Shown here piece after piece: positions 55,125 to 64,000 of a DNA stretch of 64,000 bases. The stretch is from Flavobacterium crocinum. GTDB taxonomy: Bacteria; Bacteroidota; Bacteroidia; Flavobacteriales; Flavobacteriaceae. Under the pieces are notes generated by a model. That model saw nothing but the letters and a program-made list of their open reading frames with translations, was not told where the DNA came from and did no database searches. Numbering within the stretch: the first letter of the stretch is position 1; each line of letters begins with the position of its first letter. The stretch lies in assembly GCF_003122385.1 (NCBI RefSeq), contig NZ_CP029255.1:5022001-5086000 (forward strand). The letters are read 5' to 3'. Made by a program: the position numbers and the translations under genes.

Positions 55125-55976
55125 TTATTTTTTAATGTATGCTTCCAATTTATCTAAAGTGTTTAGTTCTGTTTCTCTTGCACATGAAGATAAAATAGTT
55201 GTTTCTATGTTTTTTGCTGGTTTTGAAATCAACAAATACTGCGTTCCGTCATCTGTATTTTTTTCAAAATCTTTTGGATTGTACTTAATTGCTCCTCCAA
55301 CTTCAACAATTTCGGCAGCAACGTCTTCCGGATGTTTTCCCCAAACTGCGATATAATTCGCTCCTTTTTTCGTTGCCGAATCTTTAAAGTAATTCACTCC
55401 AGTTGCAAATTGTACTTTTTCCCCAGTTAAAGAAACTGCTTCCACTTTTGCTTCTCTTTTACCTGAAAATACCGTTACGCGAACTAGAATGTCCACTTTT
55501 TTTCCTTTGTAAGGCACGCCTCTTGAAATCATTTCCATCCAGGAAGTGGTATCTGTTTTTCCAACTCTTGCTAAACGATTGGTTACCGGATTTAAAGGAA
55601 CTAATTTCTCTCCATCCCAAAGTTTTACACCTCCTAAACCAACAGTTGATGCTACTTTATAATAATCGGCTCCCCAACCTTCTTTTTGCTGTTCTGGTGT
55701 TGGATACCAATTTGCTTTTCTTAATTCTAAACCTGGTTTTGCTTTAGAATAAACGTCGATTGCTACTTTATCGCTAAAGTAAATTCGCAATGCCATCCAC
55801 TCGTTTTCAACCGCTGGCCCGTGATGTCCAATCGTTTTATATAAATCCCCTGAATCTGAGCCGATATCTGATAAATAAGTAATTTTGTCCGACTTCATAT
55901 ACAAACTGTTGTCTGTATTATTCTGTCCAAAACAAACGCAGCAAAAAAGTAAAGAGGTTACAATAGATAGTTTCAT
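55125..55976 (-). CDS. DUF4861 family secreted protein
   Basis: 283 residues with a signal peptide (MKLSIVTSLLFCCVCFGQ). The motifs YKTIGHHGPAVENEWMALRIYF, ADYYKVASTVGLGGVKLWDGEKLVPL and YIAVWGKHPEDVAAEIVEVGGAI fit DUF4861, a Bacteroidetes family common in polysaccharide utilization loci. Its fold is probably beta-rich and it may act on carbohydrate, but no activity is established that I can name with confidence. It is 84 bases downstream of the 598-residue gene and probably in the same transcript. Confidence 0.8.
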   Translation of the reverse strand: MKLSIVTSLLFCCVCFGQNNTDNSLYMKSDKITYLSDIGSDSGDLYKTIGHHGPAVENEWMALRIYFSDKVAIDVYSKAKPGLELRKANWYPTPEQQKEGWGADYYKVASTVGLGGVKLWDGEKLVPLNPVTNRLARVGKTDTTSWMEMISRGVPYKGKKVDILVRVTVFSGKREAKVEAVSLTGEKVQFATGVNYFKDSATKKGANYIAVWGKHPEDVAAEIVEVGGAIKYNPKDFEKNTDDGTQYLLISKPAKNIETTILSSCARETELNTLDKLEAYIKK

Positions 55977-56060
55977 AATTTAAAATATTATAGTTTAAGT
56001 TGTAATTCCTGTAAATTTAAAAACAACTTTTAAAAATCTACTAAGAATTTCAATCTAATC

Positions 56061-57857
56061 CTAAAATATTGTCATTTGATGACGAAAAGGTGTGAATCCA
56101 GTTATGTAAACATGCTCTCCATTGGTACGCAAACTTCCCTGATGATAAGTGTATTCTTCGCTTTCAAGGTTTTCGACATTTAAATGTTCACATTTTCCCG
56201 GCCCAAATTTTATGGCATCTCCTGCGGTGGCAACTTCTCCATAACCTGTTTTAAGAAAATAATTCTTCTTTTCATCAGCCGTTGCTCCATTTACAATACT
56301 ATTTTCGTTGAAACACATTTCGATTGTTACCTCAACATTTGGCGGGCCATCTACTTTAAAATCCAAACTTAATGATCCGTTATTCTCCGTAATTTCAATT
56401 ACGGTAATTTGTTTTTTGACATTGCTTTTTGTTCTCGAATCAAAATCCATTTTATTCCAAAATCTTCCATCCGATGATTCTGATAATTTATAGTCTCCAT
56501 CCGATTTTCGATTTTCAGGGGCAAGAGGCTGATAATAATCTGCTTCTTTGGTTTCGGTCAAAATATATTTATTTCCTTCTTTTACGATTCCGTCACTGCT
56601 GAAATAGCCCATTCTAAAAAACGAGGTCGAAAGACGCATGTATTTTAAAATGGCTTCTCCTTTTCTGTACATTAAAAAATTAGGATTTGATGATCTTCCT
56701 GATACAATCTGAACCGGCTGATCATTTCCTCCAAATAAAGTAATGGACGTTTTTTCTCTTCTGATTCTTGCCAAATTCGAAAGAACAAAAAACTTTTCGA
56801 AATCATTTGGAACATTGCTTTCAGCTGGAACTTGCTTTTGAAGGTCTTCATTTTCCATAAAAAAAGCTAACGAATCGGATAAGATATCACTTGTAAATTC
56901 CGGAAGTTTTTCAATCGTATTTACCATATAAACAAACATCGGATTTTGAGTACGAATAGCCATATATCGATATTGCCAGTAAAATTTTGTCACTTTTAAA
57001 GCCATAAACTGATCCTGTCTTTTGGAATCGACAGTAACCAGGTCGCCGTTTTTTTCTGTATAATAAAAATAAGTAATGAGGTTTTTATTTACGATTTCCA
57101 GCAATTGTGGCCTTTTCAGCAATCTTGCCATCGTAATTAAAGCTTTATCAATTACTGCCGAATAAATACCGCTTCGTTCTGAATAATGCCCGTCTTCGTT
57201 GAGATAAATTCCTTCTGCCAGCCATTCGTCAATTCGGTTCACATATCTGGGATCTGGATACAGCGCATTAATATTCGCTAAAGCGGCGCAAATAACCCAT
57301 CTATGATTTGGCGTATGAACACCTCCTGTTATCATCGCCTCGCCTGCATTTAAAATAAATTGCTTTATTTTTTCACGAAGCAATGTCAGATCTCGCTGTT
57401 TACTTTTATTCAACAATACTGCTGCCGGACATATATATTCTAAAATAAAAGCGGTGTCTGGCGGAGATTGTCTATTTCCGCCTGCATCTAAAGTTCCGTC
57501 GCTATATTGGTCTTTCAACAAAATAGCTATCGCATCATTCATCTTTTCAACTAAAAGAGGCGACTTGTAATATTCTGAACCCGAATTGCATAATGAAGCT
57601 GACATTACAGTTATAGTATTGGCAATGCCCCGAAAATTATTGATTCTAATGGACGGATCTTGTGATGGCTGGTTCAGTAAACTTTTGACTTTGGCATCAT
57701 TGTTCTGAACTAGTTTTTTCATTAATTGAAGATCCTCTTTTGAGGTTGTACCATTTGCAAAAAAATCATTTGCAAAAAGAGTATTACTCATTAAAACACC
57801 TCCTAATGATAAACTGCTTAATCTGATAAATTCGCCACGGCTCATAGAATGTTTCAT
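56061..57857 (-). CDS. Unrecognised secreted 598-residue protein, lyase/hydrolase-like fold
   Basis: The N-terminus (MSRGEFIRLSSLSLGGVLMSNTLF) resembles a Tat signal in layout, but the RR pair reads RG. Residues about 40-330 are helix-rich with spaced aromatic residues, GGVHTPNHRWVICAALA, GHYSERSGIYSAVIDKAL and NGDLVTVDSKRQDQ, like an (alpha/alpha) toroid. Residues about 390-598 look like a beta-sandwich. That two-domain layout is shared by many polysaccharide lyases and some hydrolases. NHRW and the Tyr in YSERSG are candidate active-site residues. It is not identical to any lyase family I can name. Encoded between the small secreted protein and DUF4861 in the polysaccharide region. Confidence 0.6.
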   Translation of the reverse strand: MKHSMSRGEFIRLSSLSLGGVLMSNTLFANDFFANGTTSKEDLQLMKKLVQNNDAKVKSLLNQPSQDPSIRINNFRGIANTITVMSASLCNSGSEYYKSPLLVEKMNDAIAILLKDQYSDGTLDAGGNRQSPPDTAFILEYICPAAVLLNKSKQRDLTLLREKIKQFILNAGEAMITGGVHTPNHRWVICAALANINALYPDPRYVNRIDEWLAEGIYLNEDGHYSERSGIYSAVIDKALITMARLLKRPQLLEIVNKNLITYFYYTEKNGDLVTVDSKRQDQFMALKVTKFYWQYRYMAIRTQNPMFVYMVNTIEKLPEFTSDILSDSLAFFMENEDLQKQVPAESNVPNDFEKFFVLSNLARIRREKTSITLFGGNDQPVQIVSGRSSNPNFLMYRKGEAILKYMRLSTSFFRMGYFSSDGIVKEGNKYILTETKEADYYQPLAPENRKSDGDYKLSESSDGRFWNKMDFDSRTKSNVKKQITVIEITENNGSLSLDFKVDGPPNVEVTIEMCFNENSIVNGATADEKKNYFLKTGYGEVATAGDAIKFGPGKCEHLNVENLESEEYTYHQGSLRTNGEHVYITGFTPFRHQMTIF

Positions 57858-57904
57858 GATACTCTTTTTATTAATGAAAAAATAGCTTTTACTTCAATTG
57901 TTTT

Positions 57905-58147
57905 AAACACATAGAAACATAGTTTTTGATTGTCTAAAAAGAAGACGAAAAGAAACTAGGTTTCAGAGTTTGTCATTCCGACGAAGGAGGAATCTCCGCA
58001 AGTAGCTCGACAAAGATTGTGGATTCCGATTGAGGAGTTTCTCGCGAAGATTCCTCCTTCGTCGGAATGACAAGATTGTGTGGGCTATGCTTGATTAAGC
58101 AAAAAAAACTTTTTAACAAGATCTAAAATCTATGTCTCTATGTGTTT
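57905..58147. repeat. Nested palindrome: second copy of the 30-base arm element
   Basis: Outer arms AAACACATAGAAACATAG (57905-57922) and CTATGTCTCTATGTGTTT (58130-58147, one mismatch) enclose inner 30-base arms at 57970-57999 and 58044-58073 (one G-T type mismatch) with a 44-base loop. The inner arms match those at 46915-47018 except for paired changes. It fills the 309-base gap 57858-58166. Confidence 0.9.
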
Positions 58148-58166
58148 AAAAATAAACCCAATATTA

Positions 58167-58742
58167 CTAATCCACTACTTTTACCAAAGTCGGATTAATT
58201 CCTAACGGGTTCTTAATTACTTTACAGATCAAAGGAAACTCTGGATTTTTGATAATCCACATTTCGGTTTCGTCTATTTGTGCTTTTACATGCAATGCTT
58301 CCACGATTTTTCCATCTATCGAAACTCCGTTTTTATCTTCACTTTTATCCAGAACATAAGTTGTGTTATTGTAAACGAATGAACCTTTTTTAACCAAATC
58401 CTGATAAGCTGACTGTGAAATCATAAAAAACGTTTCAGTTGGTTTTAAGTTTAAAACCGGTGCATATTCTCCTTGATTAAAACTTAATTCTGTTCCATTT
58501 TTTACGGCTTCGGGAAGCATTACTATTTTACTTTTTACTCCTCTTGTTTCTAGTTTAAAAGCCAATGCATTGTTGGAAGTTTCAGCCGTGAGCTGTAAAG
58601 TTCTCGTTTGTCCGTGAAGCTTACAGACATAATGCAATTGGGTATTGTTTTTTAATGTTGGAATGTAATTCTGAGATATTCCTTTCTGATAAACAATGCA
58701 GAAAAGAATCATTAAAAATATATTTTTCATCTTGTTCATCAT
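58167..58742 (-). CDS. Small secreted protein of unknown function, 191 residues
   Basis: Signal peptide in MKNIFLMILFCIVYQKGISQ, then a beta-rich domain of about 170 residues (TQLHYVCKLHGQTRTLQLTAE, GSFVYNNTTYVLD, EMWIIKNPEFPLICKVIKNP). The outline resembles DUF3108-like beta-sandwich proteins, but I cannot assign a family. Its start codon is one base from the GH92 stop codon, so it is translationally coupled to GH92 and probably serves the same pathway in the periplasm. Confidence 0.7.
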   Translation of the reverse strand: MMNKMKNIFLMILFCIVYQKGISQNYIPTLKNNTQLHYVCKLHGQTRTLQLTAETSNNALAFKLETRGVKSKIVMLPEAVKNGTELSFNQGEYAPVLNLKPTETFFMISQSAYQDLVKKGSFVYNNTTYVLDKSEDKNGVSIDGKIVEALHVKAQIDETEMWIIKNPEFPLICKVIKNPLGINPTLVKVVD

Positions 58743-58743
58743 T

Positions 58744-61017
58744 TTATTTTGCTGGTGGTAAAATTGTTGTTCCCCAAGCTGAAGGTTTCGAATCCATTTC
58801 TAAAACTAATTCTCCGCCATTATTAATATCCTCATGCAAAATCCATGCTTTGTTGTATGGTTTTCCGTTTAACAAAGCGGTTTTAATGTATTTGTTTTTA
58901 TCACTCATTTTTTTTGTAGTGATTTTAAAACTTTTACCGTTTTCTAATTTCATAACCGTTTCTTTTATCAAAGGCGTATTAATCAAATAATAAGGCTGTC
59001 CTGCATTTGGATATAATCCCATCATGTGGAAAGCCAGCCAAGAAGACATCGCTCCTGAATCGTCATTACCCGGAAGTCCTTCTCTTGAAGTATTGAAATT
59101 ATCCTTGATAATCGTTCTGATTCTGTCACTGCTTAAATAGGGTTTTCCAATCCAGTGATACAAACAAGGTGTTAAGAATGAAGGTTCGTTGGCAACATTG
59201 AATAAATTATTATCAAAGAATATATCCAATCGGTTTTCGAATGCTTTTTCTCCACCTGATTTTTTTACCAATTCTGGAATATCGTGTGGCAAACTAAAGG
59301 AATATTCCCATGAAGTTCCTTCGTAGAAAAACACACACCAATGGCAGACATACCAAGGCGATTCGATAATGACAGGCGTATATTTAAAAGTTGGTTTTTG
59401 GATTTTAGATTCTCCGAAAATGACATCATCCAGCCAGTTTCCGTCTTTGTCTTTTGGCATGATGAATCCTTTTGCACCGTTATTTTCATAATCTGCACGC
59501 CATAAATTCTGCCAGCTTTCGGCTTGTTTCATGTATTGATTGTACAATTCTGTTTTGCCTAAACCTTTGGCTACTGTAGCAATATTATAATCGTTATATG
59601 AATAATCGATCGTTCGGTTTCCAGCGCGGTCGGTTCCGTAAGGAACGTAACCTAGTTTTAGATAATCTAAAAGTCCGCCACGCCCTTCTCTTTCTTCATT
59701 TCCTCCCGGCGGTACTGTTGCGTCTTTGATCATTGCCTGCAGAGCAAGTTCATAATCAATTCCTTTTAAGTTTTTTACAAAAGCATCTGCAATTACAACC
59801 TCAGCGTTAGAACCTCCCTGAGTTCTTCCATTATCATTTCCGCTTCTTCCTTCGGGCATATAGCCTTCGCGTTTGTATATATTCAGCATCGCATTGATTA
59901 TATCTACTTTACGTTTAGAATCTATTAAAGTAATTAACGGACTTGAAGTTCTGAAGGTATCCCAAATCGTATAAAAATCATCGTAATACGGTTCATCATT
60001 TGTCCATAACGGATTTTCGTCTGTTCGATCCACCGGCATAATCATCGTGTGGTACAAACCAGTATAGAACATTTTTCTATATTCTACCGAAGTATCATCC
60101 GATAATTTGATTCGGCTTAATAAATCTTCCCATTTATTTTCTAAAGTGGCCAAAACAGTATTGAAATTCCAATGCGGGATTTCAATTTCAATATTGTTTT
60201 TCGCTTTTAATTCACTTAAAAATGAAATTCCGATTTTGACATTTAATTCTTCTTTTCCCGAATTTCCAAAAGAAAGCATAGCTCCTGTTTTCTTTCCGGA
60301 ATCAAACTGTGCTTTTTGATTGTTGTAAAATTTACCGTCTTTAAAAGTGACATATTTTGCAATTGGCTGATCGAAAACGGCCCAGAAATAAACCGTATAA
60401 GCACGTCCGTTATTCCATCCTCCTCTGATTCGGCTGTAACCTCTTACTTCAGTATCTGAAACTATTTCGATTTGAGAACCTACAAACTGCTGGGCTTCTC
60501 TTGCATCGGGAATTTTTTCTTCTCCAAGGAAAAATCCTGGGTCAATCTTTAATTCTTTTGATTTATTTTTTGGGTAAGTAATTCTATAAAATGAAACTTT
60601 TTCCCCAGTCGTAATTTCTGTTTTAATGTTGTTTTCTTTGAAAACCGTTTCATAATACCCCAGTTTTACATTCTCTTCTGTTCTAAAAGAAGTTTGATCC
60701 ATTTTATCTAAAGCTCCCGAAAATGGCATAATCTGAATATTTCCATATTTTGGGCCACCTCCCGTTCCGCTCACGTGTACCTGACTGAATCCTGTGACTT
60801 CTTTAGGCATTGGAAGCCATCCACTGTTTGGACTCGAAGTACAATCCGGACTTGGTTTTACCATTCCGTAAGGACAGGAAGGCCCGATAAAAACCCTGCC
60901 CACTCCCTCTGAACCGATCATTGGGTCAACGTATTGATGAACTTTTTGCTGTGCGCTACCTGTAATAGTAAGAAATGATATTCCTAAAAAAAAGATAAAC
61001 TTCGATGCTATTTTCAT
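58744..61017 (-). CDS. GH92 alpha-mannosidase
   Basis: About 757 residues. The start is taken at 61017, since MKIASKFIFFLGISFLTITGSAQ is a signal peptide; an ATG 30 bases upstream is in frame. GH92 features: YVDPMIGSEGVGRVFIGPSCPYGMVKPSPDC at the N-terminus, FSQVHVSGTGGG, YDDFYTIWDTFRTSSPLITLI, MPEGRSGNDNGRTQGGSNAEVVIADAFVK, and the C-terminal GLPGNDDSGAMSSWLAFHMMGLYPNAGQPYY with the catalytic-type Glu/Asp region and calcium site. Family members are calcium-dependent exo-acting alpha-mannosidases. It is one of two tandem GH92 genes. Confidence 0.94.
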   Translation of the reverse strand: MKIASKFIFFLGISFLTITGSAQQKVHQYVDPMIGSEGVGRVFIGPSCPYGMVKPSPDCTSSPNSGWLPMPKEVTGFSQVHVSGTGGGPKYGNIQIMPFSGALDKMDQTSFRTEENVKLGYYETVFKENNIKTEITTGEKVSFYRITYPKNKSKELKIDPGFFLGEEKIPDAREAQQFVGSQIEIVSDTEVRGYSRIRGGWNNGRAYTVYFWAVFDQPIAKYVTFKDGKFYNNQKAQFDSGKKTGAMLSFGNSGKEELNVKIGISFLSELKAKNNIEIEIPHWNFNTVLATLENKWEDLLSRIKLSDDTSVEYRKMFYTGLYHTMIMPVDRTDENPLWTNDEPYYDDFYTIWDTFRTSSPLITLIDSKRKVDIINAMLNIYKREGYMPEGRSGNDNGRTQGGSNAEVVIADAFVKNLKGIDYELALQAMIKDATVPPGGNEEREGRGGLLDYLKLGYVPYGTDRAGNRTIDYSYNDYNIATVAKGLGKTELYNQYMKQAESWQNLWRADYENNGAKGFIMPKDKDGNWLDDVIFGESKIQKPTFKYTPVIIESPWYVCHWCVFFYEGTSWEYSFSLPHDIPELVKKSGGEKAFENRLDIFFDNNLFNVANEPSFLTPCLYHWIGKPYLSSDRIRTIIKDNFNTSREGLPGNDDSGAMSSWLAFHMMGLYPNAGQPYYLINTPLIKETVMKLENGKSFKITTKKMSDKNKYIKTALLNGKPYNKAWILHEDINNGGELVLEMDSKPSAWGTTILPPAK

Positions 61018-61127
61018 TGTGGTTACTTCTTTGTTTTTTGTTGGCATGTATAATTATTTTTAATATTTCTCAAATAACTATAATTCTATTTTCCTTTACG
61101 TTAATAGGGTTTTAACCCAACGTTATA

Positions 61128-63449
61128 TTACTGTTTTTGCAGATTTGAATGATCTGACATTTGTAAAATCAATTCGCCTCCATTCGTAATATCCTGATGT
61201 GAAAGCTCAAAATTTGACACTTCTTTCTGGTTGAATTTGATATCCTTTATATATACATTTTCAGGATTATTATTGTCCGCTTTAATCACAAATGTTTTCC
61301 CTGAATAATATTTCGGATTTAATGTAATCGTGATTTTATTGAATATCGGACTTCCAATTTCATAAACGGCATCTTTGTCTGTTCCTCCGTTCATTTGGAA
61401 TAAACCTAATTTCAATAAAACATTCAGGCTTCCCATTAATCCCTGATCTTCATCCCCGTTATAACCTGTTGCAGGTGATAATCCGCTGAAGGTTTCTTTT
61501 ACCACGTTTCTTGTCCAATATTGCGTTAAATCAGGTCTTCCCAAAACGGTAAAAATATTTGACGTCTGCATAGAAGGCTGATTTCCAAAATTTACCGGAA
61601 TTCGGCTAAACTCCGGGTGTAATTCTGCATCGTGTGATGTACCAGAGGTATACTTTAGTTTTTTAGCTGCTTCAAATTGAGCATTCAATTTTTCTACTGC
61701 TTTTTCTTTTCCGCCCATTAAATCAGCCAAACCTAAAATATCATGCGGAACAAACCAAGTCGATTGTGCGCCGTTTGATTCTATAAATCCGTTTTCGTAT
61801 TGATACGGATCATAATTTTCACGCCATTTTCCCTCTACATTTTTCGGACGCATCCAGCCTATTTTAGCATCAAAAACATTTTTATAGTTTTCGGCTCTTT
61901 TCATGAAATAGTTGTAATCTTCTTCATGATTGAGTTTTTTAGCCAGCTGAGCCAAAGTCCAATCCTGATACGCATATTCCAGAGTCTGGCTCGCACCATC
62001 TTCGTGGCTTCCGAAATTTCCATCAGGAAGCGGATACGGAACATATCCTTTTTCTAAATAATATTTTAAGCCTCCTCCAATATTGGTATTGTGTTCATAT
62101 CCTGCTTTTTCCATGATACCGCCTGGCATATGATTCTTTTTGAGTGCAATGTAAATTTCCTCTAAATTTTCTTTTACAATTCCTTTTTGAATGGCGCTGA
62201 CAATAAATGGCGTTGTTGAAGCTCCAGTCATTACATAGGTATCATTTCCACCCGAAGGCCCGCGCGGGATTATGCCGCCGTCTTTGTAATACTGCATTAA
62301 TGAATACACAAATTCTTCCATAATCTCGGGATATACCAATCCCCAAAGGTTATTGATGGTCCATTGCGCTCCCCAAAAAGCATCTGAATTATAGTGGTTG
62401 AATTTTGGTTTTCCATCAACATTTAATGGCAAATGTCCTACCCTGAATTTGTCCCCTGTATTGTCAGGATAGGCTCCATTTGCGTCACTAACCATTTTTC
62501 TCCCTTGCAGGGCATGCCATAAATCAGTGTAAAATCTTCTTTGGTCGGTTTCGGTTCCGCCTTCTACTTTTATTCTTCCTAATAAATCGCTCCATACTTT
62601 TCTGGAATCAGCGGTTGTTTGGTTAAAGTTCCAATGTGGTAATTCGGTTTCTATATTATTATTCGCATTTTCAATCGAAGTATAAGAAATACCCACTTTC
62701 ATCAATACTTGTTCTTTGGTTTTACCAAAATGAATCAAATAATTTCCTGTCGCATTATCTTTTTCAACAGAAGAAATTGGCTCATTGGTTTTCACTTTAA
62801 AAAATACAGTCAATGGTTTTGGGCGTCTGAAATTGGTACTTAAAACCAAAGATCCTGAAAGTTCAAAGTCATTGTTTTTTTCTAATGTTCCGTTGGTATT
62901 GTCGCAAGGGCCTAAAACAGTGTTTAAATTAAAAAGAACTGCTTTTTGTGCTTTTGCCGGAAAAGTATATTTATGAAAACCAACTCTTGGTGTGCTGGTT
63001 AATTCTGCTGTTATCTGATATCTGTCTAATTTTAGCGAATGATATCCAGGCGTAATAATTTCAGTTTTATGGCTGAATTTGGAATAAAAATTTTTGAAAA
63101 TAGTCTTTTTATTTTCTTCTGAAATGGTGACAGGCATTACCGATACGCCAGACATCTGCCATTCGTGCACATGACTGAAACCTTTAACTGTATCTGTAGT
63201 ATATTTATAACCACCTCCCCAATCACCATTAATTTCAGTGTCCGGATTTAAATTAACCATTCCAAAAGGCCGACTCGCTGATGAAAAGAAAAACCATCTT
63301 GAGTTTTCAGTGTCCAACAACGGGTAAACCATGTCTGATAACTGTTTTTTCTTTAAAGAAACCGTTTTCTGAGCGTTGCACGACACTAAAAAAATAAGGG
63401 TTAGACTTATTGCGATACGTCCTATTTTATTGATTTGACTTAGTTCCAT
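61128..63449 (-). CDS. GH92 alpha-mannosidase, second copy, lipoprotein
   Basis: 773 residues with lipoprotein signal IAISLTLIFLVSCNAQ. GH92 features: VYPLLDTENSRWFFFSSASRPFGMVNLNPD, FSHVHEWQMSGVSVMP, SDAFWGAQWTINNLWGLVYPE, GGIIPRGPSGGNDTYVMTGASTTPF, and GLSPATGYNGDEDQGLMGSLNVLLKLGLFQMNGG. It diverges from the neighbouring GH92 and from the FDNAY-like typical copy, so it may have a different linkage preference. Lipidation suggests surface or inner-leaflet outer-membrane location. It lies between the SusD and first GH92 gene. Confidence 0.92.
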   Translation of the reverse strand: MELSQINKIGRIAISLTLIFLVSCNAQKTVSLKKKQLSDMVYPLLDTENSRWFFFSSASRPFGMVNLNPDTEINGDWGGGYKYTTDTVKGFSHVHEWQMSGVSVMPVTISEENKKTIFKNFYSKFSHKTEIITPGYHSLKLDRYQITAELTSTPRVGFHKYTFPAKAQKAVLFNLNTVLGPCDNTNGTLEKNNDFELSGSLVLSTNFRRPKPLTVFFKVKTNEPISSVEKDNATGNYLIHFGKTKEQVLMKVGISYTSIENANNNIETELPHWNFNQTTADSRKVWSDLLGRIKVEGGTETDQRRFYTDLWHALQGRKMVSDANGAYPDNTGDKFRVGHLPLNVDGKPKFNHYNSDAFWGAQWTINNLWGLVYPEIMEEFVYSLMQYYKDGGIIPRGPSGGNDTYVMTGASTTPFIVSAIQKGIVKENLEEIYIALKKNHMPGGIMEKAGYEHNTNIGGGLKYYLEKGYVPYPLPDGNFGSHEDGASQTLEYAYQDWTLAQLAKKLNHEEDYNYFMKRAENYKNVFDAKIGWMRPKNVEGKWRENYDPYQYENGFIESNGAQSTWFVPHDILGLADLMGGKEKAVEKLNAQFEAAKKLKYTSGTSHDAELHPEFSRIPVNFGNQPSMQTSNIFTVLGRPDLTQYWTRNVVKETFSGLSPATGYNGDEDQGLMGSLNVLLKLGLFQMNGGTDKDAVYEIGSPIFNKITITLNPKYYSGKTFVIKADNNNPENVYIKDIKFNQKEVSNFELSHQDITNGGELILQMSDHSNLQKQ

Positions 63450-63524
63450 TTATTCTGTTTATTGATGAGGCAACTATTGTTTTGTAGAGGATTCTTTGTA
63501 CTGGCTTATTATTCTGGATTGAAA

Positions 63525-63593
63525 GAATGTTTACAAAGCTTAATCTTTCATTTACTCTCAGGAATTACATTCGATCAAGCTTTGTATTCATTC
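63525..63593. repeat. Short imperfect palindrome between SusD and GH92 genes
   Basis: GAATGTTTACAAAGCTTAAT (63525 onward) and GATCAAGCTTTGTATTCATT (63573 onward) pair with about three mismatches in 21. It lies in the 292-base gap, ahead of the GH92 start. Confidence 0.55.
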
Positions 63594-63660
63594 AAAAAAT
63601 GAAAATGAAACTAAACTGGCTATCATGAGCAACCAAAAAAGACCAGTTTTCTTTTTAGTA

Positions 63661-63694
63661 AAAAAGGAGAAGAATTTTTACGCTCTTCTCCTTT
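63661..63694 (-). terminator. Terminator of the SusD gene
   Basis: AAAGGAGAAGA (63663-63673) pairs with TCTTCTCCTTT (63684-63694) and is followed by a T run on the minus strand, about 50 bases beyond the SusD stop. The GH92 genes downstream therefore probably have their own promoter or depend on read-through. Confidence 0.8.
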
Positions 63695-63741
63695 CACAAT
63701 TAAAATTGAATTACAATGCGTACTTAACTAAATTTTTATTC

Positions 63742-64000
63742 TTAATATCCATCATTTTGTGTTAATGCGGGATTTAAAACCATTGCGTTTGTTGGAATTG
63801 GGAATACACGACGATAAGTGTCTGTATTCGTTTTATAACCCCAGGATCCTTCATATTTTCCAAAACGGATCATATCATTTCTATGCCAAGCTTCCCAGGC
63901 AAATTCACGGCTTCTTTCTTTATAAAGATCTTCCAGTGTTACACCGTTTAAAGCTGCAGATGTGGTACGATTAGAGCGAACCATATTTACTAAGGCATCT
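63742..64000 (-). CDS. C-terminal part of a RagB/SusD family lipoprotein
   Basis: About 85 residues from the window edge to the stop at 63742. The sequence LEDLYKERSREFAWEAWHRNDMIRFGKYEGSW and the end YRRVFPIPTNAMVLNPALTQNDGY is the standard SusD C-terminus (rExRxxEfxxE...R..dliR, then P IP). The rest, and the SusC partner expected upstream, lie beyond 64000. It marks the transport end of the polysaccharide region. Confidence 0.9.
   Translation of the reverse strand, partial: DALVNMVRSNRTTSAALNGVTLEDLYKERSREFAWEAWHRNDMIRFGKYEGSWGYKTNTDTYRRVFPIPTNAMVLNPALTQNDGY

Overview
The window is chromosomal DNA from a member of the Bacteroidetes, most likely a Flavobacterium or close relative. The evidence is AT-rich sequence, many SusC/SusD-type genes, an STN-type TonB receptor driven by an ECF sigma/FecR pair, a hybrid two-component regulator (HTCS), a GldF/GldG-type ABC exporter component, and a tRNA promoter of the Bacteroidetes form TTTG-N19-TATCTTTG. 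No rRNA, phage, integrase, transposase or CRISPR array is visible.

Layout. 1-5.7 kb: small conserved hypotheticals, a J-domain/KTSC protein, a DUF4369-thioredoxin (TlpA-like) gene broken by an in-frame TGA, tRNA-Tyr, and an MFS transporter lying between the tRNA and a degenerate copy of the tRNA 3' end plus its terminator. 5.7-13.7 kb: a lipoprotein beta-carbonic anhydrase with a DUF2490 protein, a TetR regulator with an SDR oxidoreductase (each preceded by the same palindrome), an anchored hypothetical, a Cthe_2159-type beta-helix lipoprotein and an M28 peptidase. 14-27.1 kb: a co-directional locus of ECF sigma, FecR, SusC (with STN domain), SusD, ABC ATPase, fused GldF-GldG permease and M16 peptidase, which looks like a regulated uptake/processing system, plausibly for a peptide. 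27.3-32.1 kb: a TPR protein, a small hypothetical, a lipoprotein plus CPA2-type antiporter, and a YkuD_2 L,D-transpeptidase-family protein.

32.4-64 kb is one long minus-strand polysaccharide utilization region. In transcription order it has SusD (cut by the window end), two GH92 alpha-mannosidases, a small secreted protein, an unrecognised 598-residue secreted protein, DUF4861, a metallophosphoesterase, an HTCS regulator, myo-inositol oxygenase, GH2, a DUF5009-type membrane acyltransferase-like protein, an SSS sodium symporter, two GH28, GH51 and GH95. Galacturonic acid, arabinose, galactose, fucose and mannose activities point to a plant cell-wall glycan. The inositol oxygenase is an unusual partner and raises the possibility of an inositol-containing glycan.

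The second theme is intergenic structure. At least nine gaps hold long imperfect palindromes. Several share an outer pair of arms (AAACACATAGAAACATAG, or a GCCGCAAAG...CTAAG type) but enclose unrelated inner palindromes. Two copies of one inner palindrome differ by compensatory changes in both arms. A roughly 1 kb gap between the HTCS and the inositol oxygenase consists almost wholly of two repeat families. A 33-base poly(A) run separates the ECF sigma gene from its FecR partner.
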